Of a stretch of DNA of 64,000 bases, positions 54,001 through 62,981 are shown piece by piece; positions within the stretch are counted from its first letter, which is position 1, and each line of letters starts with the position of its first letter. Origin of the DNA: Aphrocallistes beatrix. Its lineage: Eukaryota; Porifera; Hexactinellida; Sceptrulophora; Aphrocallistidae. The notes under the pieces are model-generated. The model ran no database searches, was not told the origin of the DNA, and worked only from the letters and a program-made list of their open reading frames with translations. The position numbers and the translations under genes are program-made. The stretch covers positions 4,216,001 to 4,280,000 of the forward strand of contig OY725498.1 in the NCBI GenBank assembly GCA_963281255.1. Direction: 5' to 3'.

Positions 54001-55512
54001 AGATTTCTTTTTACTGAGGAGTACGCGAGTACCGTCAGCATCTTCTATATGCGTTGCACCTGGATGCTTCATAGGACCGTTGACTATAGCTTGACGCAGT
54101 TGCTTGACATTCCATGGCGTAACTGGTTCTGGGAATGTCAACTTGAGGGCGAAAACCATTGGAATCCCAATCTCATCCACGTTAATATTGAGATCTGGTG
54201 AGATAACTGATCTGGCTGAGTAATCAACGCGTTTACCCATCATATGTTTCCTAAAAAGTCCCTCTTTATGCTCCAACAACTGTCGTATGCCTGTAGATGT
54301 ATGCTGAGATTTAACTGTGTTCAGATCTGAGTCGATAAATCCGTTTACTGCATTTTGTAGAGAATTCCATGCATAGTGGAAGTTATCGAAATCCTTAGCT
54401 GTCTTATCAGATTTTTCTTTGAGATCTTTAAATGCTTTTTGCAACTCAGCTGACCGGAGTAGGATGTTCTTAATATTCGCGGTTTGTGGGCCCTCATAGG
54501 AACGGCCATTGAAATGTGCCATGGGTCTGAACTTAGTTGGTGGTACGGGTACAATCGATTGAAAGAAAATATTACAATCAATGTCAGCTTGATTCTCCTG
54601 AGAGTATCTATTAAAAATGATGTTAATAACAGTACTTTCATTATCCCACAGCTGTTTTATATGTTTGCGTACTTCGAAAGGTGTTAAAAGGATATTACTG
54701 GTACACCACTTCTCATCGATGTTCTTTCTCAAATATAGTTCTTCATCTTTATGCTCCGTATCATCATCAGAAGACTGTTGATTCCAAGCTTCTAAATATT
54801 TCTTCACTTTCCTCCCACTCAACGGCACCATAGAAAACTTTGTATGAAAATCCTGTCTTAACGACCGCACTGGTGCATTGCAATTCTTACACAGAGAAGA
54901 ATTGTTATGTGTGATACTGAGCACACTCTTCACTATGCTATTCCTGAATTGCTTCACATGGCGAGTATTGCATTTCTCCCTGTCTACATTTTCACCAATA
55001 ATTTCTGTTATAAATGTATCGATAGCATCCTGCATATCATCAGGGTCAGACTCTTTCATCTCCTCACCGCACACAGCTTCTTCTAACCGCAGTGCCTCAG
55101 GAACAAACCCCGCATCTGCCAATCGTAGCTTCCCTTCAAGGAATAACGGCTCTAGCGCAGATTTAAACAGGAAACGATGACATACGTAACAGCTTTTCTT
55201 CAGGAGTTTGTAAAGCAAGTCGAATAGAACAGGATTGTAGATGATCAGAGGAAGTTGGATATGTCCGAAATGTCCAGTACAGTAAGCAGCACGGAGTCCA
55301 CAGGTGACACAGGTCTCGTTGTTCTCAACTGGACCTAGGGCATAGTCGTGGGGACCTCCTGGCAGGGGGTAGAGGAGGGAGTCGAATACTTGGGGGTTGT
55401 AGATCTTCTGAACGCTTAGCTTTTTAATATCAGCTTCTCTGTACATGGAGAGAGATATGCTGTCGATCTGTGTGTGAGTCACGATGGGAGGCATTACCCT
55501 CGCATCGCACAT
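51098..55512 (-). CDS. POLR1A: RNA polymerase I largest subunit (RPA190/A194), C-terminus missing
   Basis: Three exons on the minus strand: 55,512-52,053, 51,983-51,537/6 and 51,348-~51,098; the first intron is only 69 bp (GTTAGT...TTTTAG). Exon 1 holds the clamp zinc motif C-V-T-C...C-T-G-H-F-G-H, K-H-M-M-G-K-R-V-D-Y, the catalytic N-A-D-F-D-G-D motif and the Pol I-type stretch R-A-G-G-F-V-T-G-R-F-L-T-G-I followed by F-F-H-C-M-A-G-R-E-G-L. Exon 2 holds A-A-Q-S-I-G-E-P-S-T-Q-M-T-L-N-T-F-H, and exon 3 the F-M-E-T-R-F-F-like Y-V-E-T-K-F-I and an acidic linker. It transcribes rRNA in the nucleolus. The conserved ~230-residue C-terminal jaw is absent between here and the gap. An acceptor-like TTTTTTCGAG ends at the ATG. 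Confidence 0.95.
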
Positions 55513-55692
55513 CTCGAAAAAAGATTATCTTCAAATAATAATAATATCTACCAGGTTAAAACAAATATTTCTAAACAGGGTTCTATCAACAGTATCAAAC
55601 TTAGATAGAACTAGACACGCACTAGACTGAACGAGTGTTGATTCAGAAACAAATTGTCAGACTAAAACGTGTGTACTTGTGAAATATGTACA

Positions 55693-55838
55693 CAGTAGAA
55701 CCTCTAATACGAACAGATATTCTATCCCCTACGGAGGAGAATTCATGTAAATCACTCCGGCCCCGGTTAATACGAATTCCGGATTAACACGAACAAATTT
55801 CGACCGTCCCTGGTGTTCGTATTAAAGAGGTATTATTG
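55693..55838. mobile_element. Pogo-like MITE (about 146 bp)
   Basis: 'cagtagaacctctaatacgaac' and 'gttcgtattaaagaggtattattg' form imperfect inverted repeats; TA follows the right end. It lies ~180 bases upstream of the POLR1A start. Confidence 0.55.
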
Positions 55839-56040
55839 TATTAAAATGTTGGTGTACACTATTCTACAACAACGTGCCCAGGTCGCCAAAGGATATGAAC
55901 TCAAAGTTCCTTGTACTAAGGAATAAAGTGAATCCACATAAATCTATCCTATTTTTAAAATCAAATATCAAACCATTATCGTCGATTTTAGGTATTAAAA
56001 CCCTCGCCTGGCTACGTCTCAAAAGTATAAATAGAGAAAA

Positions 56041-56100
56041 CCCCACTTTCATTTTCACTTTCAGTTCACTTTCAATGTACTTACATTTTCACTTTCAACA
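56041..56100 (-). promoter_or_regulatory. GAAANNGAAA (ISRE-like) repeat cluster
   Basis: On the minus strand the 60 bases contain GAAAGTGAAA twice and GAAAATGAAA, the core spacing of IRF/ISRE sites, arranged as an imperfect tandem repeat. It lies between the FANCM-like stop and the POLR1A start. It may be a simple repeat without regulatory role. Confidence 0.25.
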
Positions 56101-56220
56101 TTCCTAGCCAACCGCGGGTTAAATAGCCATTGATGGCAATTTTTGGCAAGTAATGGCAAGTAATCAAAAGAGGCAAAATACTGTATTTACATTAAATATT
56201 AAATTACCCAATAACGTTAG

Positions 56221-57919
56221 TCATGACTTAGTCTTGTACTGATTAAAAGATGTCGGTTTTAAATGATGTGAAAAAAATTTCTTGATTGAATTAATCTGTT
56301 CCTCAGTGATTCCGGAACATTGCTTCTTCAACTCGCCTGGAGTCAAGACTGCTAACTGATTGACATTCCAAATACGAGTGACTAGCTTCAGAGAAATGGT
56401 TGGGCTGATTTTAGGGATGCTGTTGAAGAATTTGAAAAGTGGTGTGTCGATTCTGGAGAGTGTGCCTATAATCTTGTGACCTCGTTTTGCTTCCTGTCTC
56501 GATAATGCAACTAGAATATCAACTGTATCCTGTTCAGATCCACTGAAGAGAACTGAAAGACGTGACGTGCTCAATCGAGCGAGGTTAGTTAAAAACGTTT
56601 GATTTCTCGCGAAACCGGTCATTTTAGGGTCCTGTAGCTTTGGCTTGACGCGATCTTTCTCTATAATGATACTACACCGCTCATAAAATTCGCACATACT
56701 CCGAGCTCGATCTATAACTCTCTGTGTGGAATGAGTCTGTGAGAGATCTGAAATGTTCTGTCTATCAACTGCTAAACGTGAGCTAACAAGGAAACTGCAC
56801 TGTTTCAATGAGAATACATGAACGGAGATATCGTGTTTAATCCGGAGTGAAGAGAGGATTTGCGAACTCGAAACTTCACGCGTATCAGCGAATATAACAA
56901 TAGGAGAGCTAGTGTCGCTGTGTGATGACGTCATACTAATGGAATGTCTCGATTTTGTATTATTGTACAAGTGCGATTTAAATGTACTTGAAAATGAATC
57001 AATTGCTGGCACGTCTGGGTTAACAACAGGTGATGGCGTCGTTTTAGAATTAGGAATTTCAGGCGGGATATGTTTGGCGGGCGGTAGGATCAATGGGGTA
57101 GATGTAGTCAGTTTGTGGGGAGGAGAGGGGAGAATAGGGGTCTTGGGCAGATTCTGAATATTGTTAGTTAGAAAATCTGTATCAAGTTCGCCTGGGTCAA
57201 TGTCATCCCACCAGTCTTCCATCCCTATGTATTGGTTTAACAACGGACAGTTAAGCAAAATGTGTCACTTGAGTAACAGTAATTTGTTATTCTACACTTC
57301 AAAGTTTGCATTATGTTCGCATTAAATATTTTATTCTGAAATATATTACACGCCCAATTTCAGGATTGTCATATTGGGCGAAGTGTTGAAAACAACCATC
57401 AAATTTTTGTAATACAAATAGGGTGTAAAAACATCCAATTTTTCCAAATTGATGTGCAGTTTCAAACACGTATTTACTATCAATTACGTTACTGAGTGTA
57501 ACCCACTCAGCAAAATTTTAATTAAAGTACCTAAAGAGAAGCTCCCCTTCTGTACTGATTTCTCTGGAATAAAAGATGACTGTAATTTGCCTTCAAGATT
57601 ATTCGGCTTCGAATTCTCCTTATTTTCTCCTAAATTTGATTCTTCCATCCAATCATCCATTCCAAGAGAAAATCTAACTTCTCCATTCTCCTGCTTCTTA
57701 AAGCTCTCAACCAATTCAGAACTATCATTTATTAGAATCACGGATGTCTGTGGCTGTTTGAATGTCTTAACACGGATGCCATTACGCTTGTTACATTTCG
57801 CTAATGACTCGAAATCTTCTCGTTCTCTCTCCTCATCGATATCTCCAAACACCTCTTCTGCTTCTAGGTCCTCCAATGAGTAGATATTCTCATCTTCATC
57901 AAAGTCTCTTTCTTTAAAC
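56221..57919 (-). CDS. FANCM: FANCM-like C-terminal part: ERCC4-type domain with tandem HhH; helicase part not seen
   Basis: Two exons joined by clear sites: 57,919-57,531 (acceptor TACTTAG, donor TTTAG/GTAC) and 57,224-56,221. The C-terminal ERCC4-like domain shows I-F-A-D-T-R-E-V-S-S and S-L-R-I-K-H, matching FANCM (V-D-S-R-E-I-S-S, S-L-R-x-K-H). The nuclease E-R-K motif is changed to V-D-R-Q, so it is probably a non-catalytic binding domain as in FANCM. A helix-hairpin-helix region (I-P-K-I-S-P-T-I-S-L) ends the protein. FANCM remodels stalled forks in the Fanconi anaemia pathway. The N-terminal helicase would lie above 57,920, but no helicase exon is visible before the kinase gene at 59,204. 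A splice acceptor at 57,920 shows at least one further exon. Confidence 0.75.
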
Positions 57920-57921
57920 CT

Positions 57922-59203
57922 AAGTATACAATCATAAAATTGACAAGTCTCGAATAAATCGCATCTTTACGTATTTTAGCATTGACATATATGGTATGGT
58001 TTACAGGTTATAGGTTATACTGTGATCACTTGATCTCATCCAGAAATACGAACAGACCTATGCCCTTAAAAGGATATTGCATCATATTGTGTACTATAGA
58101 AATTTCAATAATTATAAATTCCTCTTATGTACTTACTTCCAACCATTTGATTTGATATGTGTACGTATGCTAGAGATACAGAAATACGCGACCGTATTCA
58201 TTAATACAGATAAATAAAATGATTTCTTAAAATATATAACTTTAATGAGAATTCAGGAAGTGTAAAGATAAGAATGATCAACTCTTCTATAGTACTCGAT
58301 TCTGCCATATAATTTCATTGTAAACATGATGCAAGAACATTTCTGGCTGCACCCAACGTATAATTACTAAGAATTTCTACCCCAAAAGTCTATTATTGGC
58401 TTAGCAGAGCAAAGAAAGCAAATATATTTGAATAATAATGTTCACACATGATACAATACTCTGTCTAAATATAGACTCCAAATCATCATTGTTAATTAAA
58501 TATGCACTTATACAAAGTAGTCGGGTGGAAGAGACAAGATCTATGCTATACATGTACCTATATTCTTGCATGTTAAAATGTCGATAAAACTAGAGATGGA
58601 AATAATATACGTATAAAAAGTTCAACAGTGCATTTATTCAGATGTCGCGAGCTAGTTTGGAGAAAATATTCTGTGTACGTTGCAAAAGAAAATGCTAAGA
58701 AAATGAAATTTACCATGTAAACAAGCTGTTACATCCGGTGCGTTTCATATTAAGTTATAAAACCCATCAGAAACCATATTCTAAACTAAAATGTAATCAG
58801 ATCACTAAGCTTGTGGTAATATATTGTCTGCAGAAAATATAATGTAATAGGAATAGAAGTGTCTAATTCAGTAAAGTCGTATAATTACTAGAAAAGAGAG
58901 TAGATTAGAAGAGTTTGTTTGTGAATATCTACGTAGTAGTGGTATACTACAAATCAGTCACAAGAGAAGTTTGGTTATAAACTAATTGAGGTCATTATGT
59001 TTAGTAGAAATAGTTTGATAATGGAACACATCTAAGAATTATCCTATAATGGTAGCAATTTCATGTTAATATTGGTTATTCACTTTCAATTATAGATAGT
59101 ATATCTCTGTATTCGTATAAAAGATTGAAATATACATATCTAAATCTCAAATACAAGACAAAATCATTGTAGGAACAATTTTATATTTTCTTTCCGTAAA
59201 CAA
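57922..59203. other. Intergenic region between divergent genes
   Basis: AT-rich, without recognisable exon of more than ~30 codons or helicase motif. It should contain the promoter of the kinase gene (59,204) and the missing upstream part, or promoter, of the FANCM-like gene. A small first exon could be hidden here. Confidence 0.4.
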
Positions 59204-61300
59204 ATGAAATTGCTTTTCTATACTTCTTTAATTATTTCTATTCTGAATGTGTTTATTTTCGGGGTTGAAATTTGCAGAGATAATCAATTTTGCCGTCGAA
59301 ACGGAATTTGCATAGAAGGCAATACATGCGCTTGTCAACCTGGCAAATTTGGGGATTTTTGTGACTTCAAGAACAGGAATTATGGTGAGAACACAATTAA
59401 TTCTCTCCGATGCGAATTATTCCCAGCTGTAACTCAACTGGATTGCTTGAATGATGGAGTGTGCGTAGCATTTGGCTCACAACCATTCTGCATCTGCATG
59501 GATACCGAATTCACTGGAGAAGTATGCCAGTTCAATCGTACTTGTGAATCAACGTGCAATGTAGACCTAATGCCAGATCAAAATGGCAATCTTTTTTGTC
59601 CTGCTGGGCAGATAACACTCTACGAATCATGTCAGGATAACGGCCTCCCTTTCCCTGAACCTGCAACTACATTTTCAACACAAATTCCAACAACTCAAAC
59701 ACTACCAACACAAACGTTAATAACTCAAACGATTCCAACACAACCTCAAAACAACGTTTCAAATCCTGATACAGTGGACGATGGCTCTTCTAACATTGGA
59801 ATAATCGTCGGCATCGTTCTCGTTATAATATTCATCCTCATTGATGTAATCGCTAGTATTGCAATCATCGCATTTTTCCTGTTAAGAAGACGGAAGCGGC
59901 GTTCAATGAAAAACCATTTTGGCTCACAACGCCTGGCAGCAGATCAGACAATCAGTATTTCAACACCTCCTCCTGATTACCACCTGCCAGTCGAGGAAGT
60001 GGATAGCCACGTGATTGAAACGAATGATTACGTCACCCCGCGTCCATTCCCCCTCTTCCCTATGCTAAATAGATCCCACCAGTCTGCATTCCCTAACATT
60101 TTCCGTGTTAATAATCGGAATTTCTCGCTTCGTAGTAACATCACAGATATGTACGTCGAAATAGAAGACTACTATAATAATAGTGACGTAAGCTCAGAAA
60201 CTAGCTACGCTTTGATTGTCCCCAGCTCAACAGAGCGACAGATTAGTAGCCCAAAGAGAAGAGCACCTCCACCTCCTATCCCCCCGAAACCCAAGTTGCA
60301 CCATGGACAGTATTGGGAACCAGCGAACGATTATCCAACACTGTTCGATCAGATGAACAGATCTCACTACAAGGAATTGAAACCTGAAAACTTGAAACTG
60401 TTCAACAGGTTGGGAGGAGGACATTTCGGGGAGGTGTGGAGAGGAACATTGGACACGCCCATCGGAGAGATTCCTGTCGCCATCAAATTAATGAAGCACA
60501 CTTCCGAAACTCAAGAAGAGTTAGCTTTCCTTCAGGAGGCGACCATTATCGGACAATTCAACCACATCAACGTGTTGAAACTCATCGGCGTCACAACAGT
60601 CTCGGATCCTAAACTCATCATAACGGAGCTGATGGAGATAGAGTTGAGAGAATATCTTCTCAAACTGAAGCAGAGACCAACGCCTCCCTCCTTCCAGGAG
60701 GTCGGACCCCTCTTTGTTGGATTCTGTCGAGATATCGCCTCCGGGATGGCCTATCTCTCTCAGAAAGGGTTCATCCATCGAGATCTGGCGGCCAGGAACA
60801 TCCTGCTGGATGCACAGAATGTGTGTAAGATCGCCGATTTCGGCATGTCTCGCCGACTGATGGACTCGGACTATTACAAAATGAAAGAGAACACCATCAT
60901 CCCCCTCAAGTGGTCCGCTCCTGAGTCCATCTTCTACAAGAAGTACCACGCCAAGAGTGACGTGTGGAGCTACGCGATGGTGCTATTCGAGATTTGGAGC
61001 TTGGGCTTGAAGCCGTGGCCATTCGACAAACTGGACGCTGTGATTAGCAAACTGAACGACTCCATCCTGCTCCCCCCTCCCCCTGGCTGTCCCCGAGACG
61101 TGTACCTCATCATGGTGCTGTGCTGGCATCCTGAGTCCGACGAGCGACCTGCTTTCTCTGATCTGGTTCGGATGTTCGAGGAGCTGTCGAATGAGAAATT
61201 GGAACTCCCTTCTGGCACTGGGGGGGAGACAGTGCTAGGAGGAGATCTCAAACTCAGTGAGAACATGTACAGAGATTTGCAGTATTCTTACAGGAAGTGA
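59204..61300 (+). CDS. EGF-domain receptor tyrosine kinase
   Basis: 698 residues in a single exon. Signal peptide ~1-21; EGF-like domains C24-C53 and ~C70-C108, a further Cys-rich piece to ~C143; a Thr/Gln-rich mucin-like stalk (~155-182) with T-Q-T repeats; membrane segment ~198-227 followed by R-R-R-K-R-R. The juxtamembrane part has likely SH2 docking tyrosines (N-D-Y-V, D-M-Y-V-E-I, S-Y-A-L-I) and a proline run A-P-P-P-P-I-P-P-K-P-K (SH3 type). The kinase domain ~395-665 is complete: G404-G-G-H-F-G409, K428, E445, H525-R-D-L-A-A-R-N532, D545-F-G547, paired activation-loop Y557-Y558, P-L-K-W-S-A-P-E. It should be an active membrane receptor. Ligand unknown. Kinase-domain codons are GC-richer than the rest of the gene. 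Poly(A) signal at 61,377. Confidence 0.9.
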   Translation: MKLLFYTSLIISILNVFIFGVEICRDNQFCRRNGICIEGNTCACQPGKFGDFCDFKNRNYGENTINSLRCELFPAVTQLDCLNDGVCVAFGSQPFCICMDTEFTGEVCQFNRTCESTCNVDLMPDQNGNLFCPAGQITLYESCQDNGLPFPEPATTFSTQIPTTQTLPTQTLITQTIPTQPQNNVSNPDTVDDGSSNIGIIVGIVLVIIFILIDVIASIAIIAFFLLRRRKRRSMKNHFGSQRLAADQTISISTPPPDYHLPVEEVDSHVIETNDYVTPRPFPLFPMLNRSHQSAFPNIFRVNNRNFSLRSNITDMYVEIEDYYNNSDVSSETSYALIVPSSTERQISSPKRRAPPPPIPPKPKLHHGQYWEPANDYPTLFDQMNRSHYKELKPENLKLFNRLGGGHFGEVWRGTLDTPIGEIPVAIKLMKHTSETQEELAFLQEATIIGQFNHINVLKLIGVTTVSDPKLIITELMEIELREYLLKLKQRPTPPSFQEVGPLFVGFCRDIASGMAYLSQKGFIHRDLAARNILLDAQNVCKIADFGMSRRLMDSDYYKMKENTIIPLKWSAPESIFYKKYHAKSDVWSYAMVLFEIWSLGLKPWPFDKLDAVISKLNDSILLPPPPGCPRDVYLIMVLCWHPESDERPAFSDLVRMFEELSNEKLELPSGTGGETVLGGDLKLSENMYRDLQYSYRK

Positions 61301-61376
61301 TATGTGCTGAATTACCATATTCATGCAATAGAAATATGTATATCAGTGTTCAAATATACTTTTTAATTGTAATCCC

Positions 61377-61382
61377 AATAAA
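61377..61382 (+). promoter_or_regulatory. Poly(A) signal AATAAA for the kinase gene
   Basis: AATAAA, followed by two overlapping AATAAA-like words, lies 77 bases after the stop codon. Confidence 0.5.
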
Positions 61383-61502
61383 ATAAATAAACAATTGAAT
61401 ATCTGATATTTTCAATAGATAAGGTGGAGAATATTTTAAGATTTACTCGTAAGAGACTCTAAGCTAAGAACATAAATTACATAAAATAGTGGCTTAGAAA
61501 TA

Positions 61503-61689
61503 CAGTCGACTCCGCTTAATAGGGTCAGATCGGTCAGAGGACATTTTGCCCCGATTAAGCGGAGAACCCTATTTACCGAAAATATTTTGTATTAGCTTCT
61601 ATGTGTGAGAGCTATTCGATCCTGCCAAAAGTGGCCCGATTAAGCGGTTGACCCGATTAAACAGTGACCCTATTAAGCGGAGTCGACTG
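61503..61689. mobile_element. Pogo-like MITE (187 bp)
   Basis: CAGTCGACTCCGCTTAATAG and its complement at the ends, with 'gattaagcgg' repeated inside. TA precedes the left end; the right flank is TG, so the target duplication is mutated. Same family as 50,634. Confidence 0.65.
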
Positions 61690-61795
61690 TGCGTAGTATT
61701 TGATGAATTAGAAACAACAGTTTGTAGAAAGATCTAAGAAACAACCTTGGCGTATAATCGACTGGTAAAGTAGTCCGTCTAATAGCTACGATGTG

Positions 61796-62166
61796 CAGGC
61801 CCGGATTATCCATGAGGCAATGGAGGCAGTTGCCTCCGGCCCCCGATTTTTACCGGCCCTGAAAACTGGCATCATTGATCGTCCTGAGTTATGGGAAATT
61901 TTTTATGGGTTACTTGAAACAATATATATTTATATAATATCACGTAACAAAGACATTATACACATTATTGTGAAAATTTGTGCTAAATAGAAATACTTAA
62001 AATTTGAATAATAATAATTTTGGCATCACTACAGTCACCGATGACTGCTTACTTGACTATATTCGTTTCTACTGAGTATACTACATATTTCATTTGAATG
62101 CTATTACTCAAGGAGCCTCAATTTTATTAATTGCCTCCAGCCCAAATGCCCCTTAATCCGGGCCTG
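61796..62166. mobile_element. hAT-type MITE (371 bp) with perfect target duplication
   Basis: The ends CAGGCCCGGATTAtcc and ttAATCCGGGCCTG are inverted repeats. Identical 8-bp ACGATGTG flanks at 61,788-61,795 and 62,167-62,174 identify it as a hAT insertion, fairly young. The interior repeats 'gaggcaatgg/gcctcc' near each end. The short frame across its left part is not a gene. Confidence 0.8.
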
Positions 62167-62174
62167 ACGATGTG

Positions 62175-62981
62175 GCGCTAAATCGCGGATATCTCCCAGT
62201 CACTTGTATGCCACTGAAACCATAAAAATGCTGAGTGTCTGCAGTTAACCGCAGCCGATGTTCGTTAATCGTTAGATTTTGAATTTTAAATTTCTTATTG
62301 CAAAGTTAGCAAGAAAATGCAGCCGCAGTCCATATAAGAATATTTCATTCAAACGAAGAGTTCAAGGATCGTTCGTGTGTCTATCATAAACATAATTTAT
62401 AATTTAATAAACTATAATCGATTCTGAAGATTTCGAATACTTTCGTCCCCTTGGCATAATTTCGGTACCACTCTCAGAAAAATCGTCTGCAATTCATCAA
62501 AAACGGAGTCAGGAAAGTCACCCAATAATCTTTGGTTGAATTTGCATAACAAAAGATAACAGACCTGAAATTCCATAGGTAAGTGTTTCTATCTAAAAAG
62601 GACAAATACGATCTCCTAAGCAGTGACGTAGGGATAAGTAACGTTTGTAGCATATTAAATAATGCATATATAACCAAATTATTACTTTCCAAGTAACTTT
62701 ATAATAAATTGAGATCACGTTAGTCAATCAATTTGCCATAACGACATCTATTCAGATACTACGTAGATAAATCAAAATTATTGGATCAAAAATTTCATTG
62801 AAAAGTGAATTACGTATTGAGTTACACAGTTAAAAATATATGACATTATTCGAATTGAAATTTGAAAAGATTCGTGTTTCAATTTGAAATTGTACCAAAT
62901 ATTTAAGAAATAACAACAAACAAAACAAAACTACACAACAAATGAGTACTTAAATCAGTTTAAAATATTGGAATAAACTCA
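62175..62981. other. Intergenic between convergent kinase genes
   Basis: AT-rich. A short frame at 62,474-62,692 has no domain and is not supported. The sequence next to the second kinase stop shows no similarity to the 3' UTR of the first. Confidence 0.4.

Noticed and set aside
52586-55180. Plus-strand frames opposite POLR1A
   Set aside because: Shadows of a strongly conserved minus-strand gene; no domains.
62474-62692. A 72-codon minus-strand frame between the kinase genes
   Set aside because: AT-rich, without domain, neighbours or start context to support it.
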